NCBI RefSeq assembly: GCF_037975245.1 | Contig: NC_092562.1 | Coordinates: 12,222,001 to 12,286,000 of the forward strand | Source: Apostichopus japonicus | Taxonomy: Eukaryota; Echinodermata; Holothuroidea; Aspidochirotida; Stichopodidae | Direction: 5' to 3' | DNA: 64,000 nucleotides | Shown: positions 59,070 to 64,000 of the stretch, piece after piece | Numbering within the stretch: the first letter of the stretch is position 1 | Layout of the letters: each line of letters begins with the position of its first letter | Position numbers and translations under genes: made by a program | Notes under the pieces: generated by a model | Database searches by the model: none | What the model was told of the DNA's origin: nothing | What the model saw: only the letters and a program-made list of their open reading frames with translations

Positions 59070-59527
59070 TCCATTTATTATTATTATTACTATGTATTTG
59101 ATAGAGCGCTCTACAAAAGATCACAGTGCTTTACAGAAACAAATAGAAACTACACAATAAAAACAAACACCAATCCTAAACACAAGCCAGAAAAAAAAAA
59201 TACAAACATAACTGCATAGTAAATAAATAGGTTTTCATGAGACCTTTGAAGACCGAATACCGACAGGCAGCTGGTTCCAGAGACGGGGACCAATAACTTG
59301 AAAACATTTATCACCAGTTCTACGCTTTGAGCGTGGAATCATGAGTCTGGTGGTATCAGATGAGGAGCAGAATCTACGTCTCAAACCATCAACATTACTT
59401 AGAGGAGCATTATACAAAGAAAGAAAATCAATCAGATATCTGGGAGCCTCACCATGCAGAGATTTAAACATACAATATGATTTTGTACCTTATCCTGTCC
59501 TTCATGAGCAGCCAGTGTAGAGTACAC
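59070..59527 (-). mobile_element. 5'-truncated LINE (CR1/L2/Jockey-like)
   Basis: The minus-strand frame 59235-59471 reads MFKSLHGEAPRYLIDFLSLY and then RLMIPRSKRRTGDKCFQVIG, PRLWNQLP. This is the C-terminal end of a non-LTR reverse transcriptase ('GPRLWN.LP'). A one-base deletion separates it from LHWLLMKDRIRYKIILYV just upstream. The 3' end has TAGAGCGCTCTATCAAATAC followed by a TAA-trinucleotide tail, as in CR1/L2-type elements. Copy 2 of the segmental duplication lacks it (empty site near 62375). Confidence 0.8.
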
Positions 59528-59589
59528 TTTAAAAGCACTTGTCTACAGCCCTGCTGACCTTTTGTCATGTAATTGTCTTATATATCTGT

Positions 59590-61090
59590 CAATGTAGATT
59601 GTAGTCCAGGTGTGAAAGTTGAACCAGTGTAACCGGACTTACACAAACATCTGTACAGTAGCTGCCAATAGTGTTCATGCATGTTGAGGAGCTGCTAATA
59701 TTCACACATATTACTGAAAAAACTGATTGTACATTCATCGAGATCTGTAACCAAATAGGACCATTCAGTACTTCCATATGGTTGAACTAGATTACACCAG
59801 TCCATATATAAAGTTTTTTAACCGGGAATGCATGGTTGGCTTGAATCTTATTTCTTAAATTAGACTGCAAAGTTTCCTTCCCATACGTCCACTGCCATGC
59901 TTATGTCATCTGTCCACAATATTACATCTGGCCGAATTCCTTATAGAGATCCTACATACAGTCAATATATTTTGATTAACTTTGATCACAATATGTGCCA
60001 GGCAGTACATATTGTACACAAGTATTGTTCAGTATTGGATCACATACTGTGGATATTCAGAAATCTAAGGTCAACGAGGATGCAAACTCAGGTTGCTATT
60101 TGGATAAGCAAACATATATGACACACATCACCTACAGGATCTCATCTGACACTACAGGTTGCTCTGTTCCACTAAAATAAGGTAACCATATTTTTCAAGG
60201 AACCCTGGGACATGCTACTGTACACCCCCCCCCCTCACCTTTTCACTGGCCATGTTGACACCAAAAGTTCATGTTGTGCAGCCAAAAAGTGTGTCACCAT
60301 AATGTTTGAAGTTTTTATGACATTTTCACAGATGTCAGAATATGAACTATATTTTTAGACGTTGTCGACTTGATGGATATATCCCAGTTAAGTTATTGTT
60401 TTAATTTTAACATCAAGTCCATATTTGGCTAGCTTAGCTGGTACATGCAGTCTGAGCTTGAAATTTGATGAACAGTGGTACGGTGGCTCATGGCTCAGTC
60501 CTCATGGAATATCCTTGGTTGTGGAAGTAAATTTTTGTGCCACAATGGTTCGAGGGTGGAATTTTGAGGAACTCTCATTGTTTAAGTGGATGATAAAAAA
60601 AAGTTTTGAAGTTTTGAAAACGTAATCCTAAAGCAAATTAACGAAGAATAAATAGGTGTCATCGACAAATTACACCAACAAAATGTGACAAATGTCAATC
60701 GGTAGATGAGGGCGCAATAAAAAAGTCAATAATCGCGAATAAGTAAAAAGTGGTAAAGAGCTGAAAAGGGCGCCAGCAGTCCATTCGAGTTTTTCGGGGG
60801 GGGGGGGGGCACCCGCCCCCTGACTGTATGGACTCTCCGCCATTGCCCCCCTCAAATTCTCTTTGTGGATTTCTGTCACTACACAGAAGATGGCAAGGGT
60901 TATGTCTAAATTATAATAGTGTCAACTACATCAAATTCATGTTTTAAAAGTCATATCAGACTCTTTTCCCTAACACTCACACAAGCTATCAATACCCTAA
61001 CATTTGTAATTTTTTTCTTTTTAGTTAACTGATGAACTTGAAACTCATTCATGATTGTTTGAGGGGTTTTTTTACCCTAAAAAACTTGAC
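59590..61090. other. Copy-1-specific stretch, no gene recognised
   Basis: Most of this interval has no counterpart in copy 2. It includes C and G runs near 60222 and 60797. Short frames such as 60425-60625 (plus) show no motif. Confidence 0.4.
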
Positions 61091-61632
61091 AACAGACTCA
61101 TTATTACAAATGTTTATGGTGGGATATTTATTAAAAGCTGTTGATATGGTCAAACCTTGTTGCTGTACCAGAGTACCTCTAAAGTGTCAGCATACTTGTG
61201 CATCACTGACAAAGTAGAGCAGTCAGCCAGCAGACCAATGATACATTTCCAGCTACTGTATATAATGACTCAAAAGAACTGTGCTACCAACAGGCAAGAG
61301 CATACATTCAATGATTCAGGATAGAATATCTTTTTGAGACAGACTTCAGTGACTGGCCCATTAAAGTTGCAAGAGGTAAATAGAATGCAATTGGCACACT
61401 GTTATTGACTGGGTATACATTGGGGTTTGAGGGGAGGTGGGGGGGGGGGGATGTAACATTCATTTGCCTATAATGTTATTCAAAAATGGGAATGTAGCAT
61501 TTTGAGGAAAAACAGTAAGAACTATTTCATCTTTCAAATTTCAATTCCTTTGAATTGTGTAAGACTATGCTGAATTCGACCACAAGTTTGAGACTGACTT
61601 TTGATATCCATTCTTCTCGGGAGATGGCCTCA

Positions 61633-62000
61633 AATATGGCAAGCCATAGGTGCAATAATTTGATAAACCGAGTTTATTGCTCTTAAACTCTATTTTTCAA
61701 TAAATAAACTCAGTTTATCGAATGGATAACCGTGTTTATCGCAATAAATTCAGTTTATCGAGCGAAAAGCATGGGTACCTCGATAACTAAGATTATTGGC
61801 AATAAACCAAGTTTATCAAATGGGAACTATGTTTTTCGCTCGATAAAACTGAGATTATCGATAATCTCTGTTTATCAGTTCGATCAACTCTGTTTTTTGA
61901 TATTTTAGCCCCCCAGATTTTGATAAACTCAGTGTATCGACCAAAAAACACAGTTGTTTGATAATATGGCACACCACATGTGCAATAATTTGATAAAATA
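61633..62000. repeat. Cluster of near-palindromic GATAAACTCAGTTTATCG motifs
   Basis: In about 300 bp the motif AAACTCAGTTTATCG or its complement recurs at least eight times in variants (AATAAACTCAGTTTATCGAA, CGTGTTTATCGCAATAAATT, CTCGATAAAACTGAGATTAT). Direct repeats starting AATATGGCA and containing GTGCAATAATTTGATAAA bound the cluster at 61633 and 61963. No coding sequence. Confidence 0.85.
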
Positions 62001-62834
62001 AGTTTGTCGTGTCCTTTAGTCATGTCACGCCGATCAAAATTTCTTTTGTGAATAGCATTATCTAGGATTACAGCCATTGCTTGCATGGAAAAAACAGTGT
62101 ATCGTGATGATCACCACCATTGGAAGCCTAGACAAAAGGAAATGCATGCAATACTAGCGATTATTGCATTCCACGCAGCTGAAATGTAAGGTTTCTTTCA
62201 CACTATACTGTATATGTACAGTAGAGGTAAAACCAGGAATGCTTAGTTTTCAAATTTTAGTTTTGTTTCATAACTATTCCGTTGATGGATGTAAGAACAC
62301 ACTGATTTCTGCTAATTTTGAAACCGACAGTTAATTTCCACATTCTGACCAAAAATCCCTCCCTATACCCCTCCCTTTAAAGTATCTACAACCCTGCTGA
62401 CAGGTGTGTAGAGAAAAAGGAAAAGATAACCTTGTCATGTAATTGTTAAATTCATCTGTAAATAACTTTGATGACAATATGTGCCAGGCAATACATATTG
62501 GTCAAAAGTATTCTTGGGTATGAGATCATGTACTGTATTCACTACTGTTTTTTGTTTACTGTGGAAGGGAAATAATTTCCTTTCTTTGTTTTCAGATTGA
62601 CCTCTGTTGACTTTTGAACTTGACAGAAAAGAATAGATTTCTTGTACTCAATAACACAAAACTATGAAGTTAATTTACCATAAACCTTTTGAGTTAAAGT
62701 GTTTACAAGCACATGCATATACACCACATAGATTACCTTTATCTCTGGAAGAGAATTTTAAAAATTATACGGTAGGGTATTTATTAAAAGCTGTTTACAT
62801 GGTCAAACATTGTTGCTGTACCAAAGCACACGTA

Positions 62835-63028
62835 AAGTGTCAGCATTTCTCTGTATCACTGACAATTTAGAGCAGTTAGCCAATGGATCAACAATAAATT
62901 TCCAGCTATTTGACGACTCAAAACAATCATGCAGCGAACAGGCAGGAGCATACATTTACCACTTTTCAATGGAGGTGTACAATGATTTTAGGATAGAAGA
63001 GCTATTTGAGACAGACTTCAGTGACTGA
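62835..63028 (+). other. Unrecognised open segment in copy 2
   Basis: The frame reads CITDNLEQLANGSTINFQLF and then DDSKQSCSEQAGAYIYHFSM, followed by EVYNDFRIEELFETDFSD and a stop. The copy 1 counterpart (61200-61360) carries stops and a shorter middle. It looks protein-like but no family was recognised and no splice context is certain. Confidence 0.3.
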
Positions 63029-63683
63029 CCCATAAATGTTTCAAAAAATATGTAAAACAAAATTGGCTGGGAATACATAGGGGGAGACATAGTCACCTGC
63101 TGCTGAATCATTACATGTCAAAAAGATAATTATTAAACTTCTATGAAATGTATCTCAGAGCCCTATAGTAGGAGTCCAGTGGGATCAGCCCCAAAGCTGC
63201 AACGTTTTTAGGCATTTCTTGTTCTCTCACAACAAGTTGAGCAATAAATACTTGTAAGAGAGAGGAATTCAAATACCTCTGTAAAATATTCCAAGGTTCA
63301 TGGGCAAAGTTTTGGGCAGCTTTAGCATTTTTAAATATTTTGTGTTCACTTGTAGTGCCTCTAAGCCCAAAAACACATGTCAGAGAAATGAATTAGTTTC
63401 TAGAATATCTTAAAGCCCTTGTGGAGGTCTGAGGGACCTCTACTGTAGCATGAGCAGATATTTCTTGTTCTCAGGCACCAAAATACCAGTGTAATGTAGC
63501 ATTTAATTAGCCAAATTTTATTCAAATTCCCCTCACTTAGCCTTCTACATTTTGTTTGGTCGAATCCATTCAATGTTCTATGATTTGACCAATTCGATAT
63601 ATTTTCTTCACAGGAATGTTAAACAAATTTATTTTGTCAGGGTAATGTTTTTTCACTCACTTTTTGTTTGTCGATGTTTTCAG

Positions 63684-63935
63684 TCTACAATACATGAATT
63701 AGAACATGTAGCAGGTTTGGAAAAATATACCACAATGTTTGATAAACTTTTGATACTTCACTCTATAGGCCATGCACTAAACTACCATCATTTACCAGGT
63801 TAAATTGTCATATATATTGGGCTACAACAGATGGCTGCTCCCTCAACTATACTGCTGCACATGGCAAGGCAAGTCATCAAGAGTTAAAAGCAAATGATAG
63901 AGCAAAAATGGAAGCTAGTAATGACAAATTCATGT
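63684..63935 (+). other. Two exon-like segments of an unrecognised gene in copy 2
   Basis: After a strong acceptor (TGTTTTCAG) a frame reads STIHELEHVAGLEKYTTMFD then KLLILHSIGHALNYHHLP, ending at a possible GTTAAA donor. A second segment behind GCTACAACAG reads DGCSLNYTAAHGKASHQELK then ANDRAKMEASNDKF, ending at a GTAAGT donor near 63935. The copy 1 counterparts are interrupted (by the 56995 insertion and by a stop), so copy 1 is dead. Family not recognised. Confidence 0.35.
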
Positions 63936-64000
63936 AAGTCTAGCCTGCCTCAAAAAGAAACTTTGTAAGGTTACTGATGTTTCAAAACCTTTTATTTTGA

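Larger units (their letters stand above)
55680..61430. repeat. Diverged segmental duplication, copy 1
   Basis: Blocks of this region recur in copy 2 (62010-64000), although not in one simple colinear run: 55720-56180 matches 63085-63490, 56755-56994 plus 58182-58340 matches 63540-63960, 58640-58760 matches 62015-62100, 58965-59065 matches 62275-62370, 59555-59585 matches 62390-62450, 59970-60050 matches 62465-62540 and 61090-61430 matches 62770-63085. Read with copy 2 this suggests a repeated unit of several kilobases with large insertions and deletions. Copy 1 contains two insertions absent from copy 2. Confidence 0.8.
62010..64000. repeat. Diverged segmental duplication, copy 2
   Basis: Counterpart of blocks of copy 1, running to the window edge. 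It lacks the 59070 LINE and the 56995 insertion and preserves both empty sites. Short plus-strand frames within it are described separately. Confidence 0.8.

Overview
This is a eukaryotic window: AT-rich, intron-rich, full of decayed transposons and long poly-G/poly-C runs, with no operon-like organisation. The gene content (receptor-type tyrosine phosphatase, EGF, Ig, fibronectin III and Calx-beta-like modules, split into small exons with canonical splice sites) points to an animal. The repeat landscape suggests a marine invertebrate, perhaps an echinoderm such as a sea cucumber. The taxon is a low-confidence inference.

Two genes can be supported, both on the minus strand. Gene A (26414-54955) is a receptor-type protein tyrosine phosphatase. 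Twenty-three exons were joined by hand from splice sites and reading phase. All phases agree, giving an open frame of 1081 codons plus a stop. In order it encodes a cysteine-rich module, an Ig-like domain, two fibronectin III domains, a transmembrane helix with a basic stop-transfer, a tyrosine-rich juxtamembrane segment and two PTP domains (D1, D2). The first exon with the signal peptide was not found and must lie upstream of 54955. Both PTP domains have lost the P-loop arginine and the WPD aspartate, so the predicted product is a catalytically dead receptor (a pseudophosphatase) whose cytoplasmic tail still carries many SH2-type tyrosine motifs. Degenerate duplicates of three of its exons sit just downstream of the source exons.

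Gene B (4272-16935, leaving the window at the left) has a likely signal-peptide exon, two EGF-like exons and a Calx-beta-like domain split over two exons. Every intron is phase 1. Its 3' part is outside the window.

The rest is repeats. There are hAT-type elements with exact 8-bp target duplications (19127, 24396, 37358, 52068), Harbinger-like elements (4871, and 11045 with a broken Myb/SANT-like gene), decayed LINE reverse-transcriptase pieces (1.4-2.5 kb, 23.5 kb, 59.1-59.5 kb), and an intronic minisatellite with a 222-bp higher-order unit (43.2-44.2 kb). The right end (55.7-64 kb) is a diverged tandem duplication. Its second copy preserves the empty sites of two insertions in the first copy. 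One of these is an unusual 1187-bp element built around repeated GGGGTAAAAAAA motifs in both orientations. A dense near-palindrome cluster lies at 61.6-62.0 kb.
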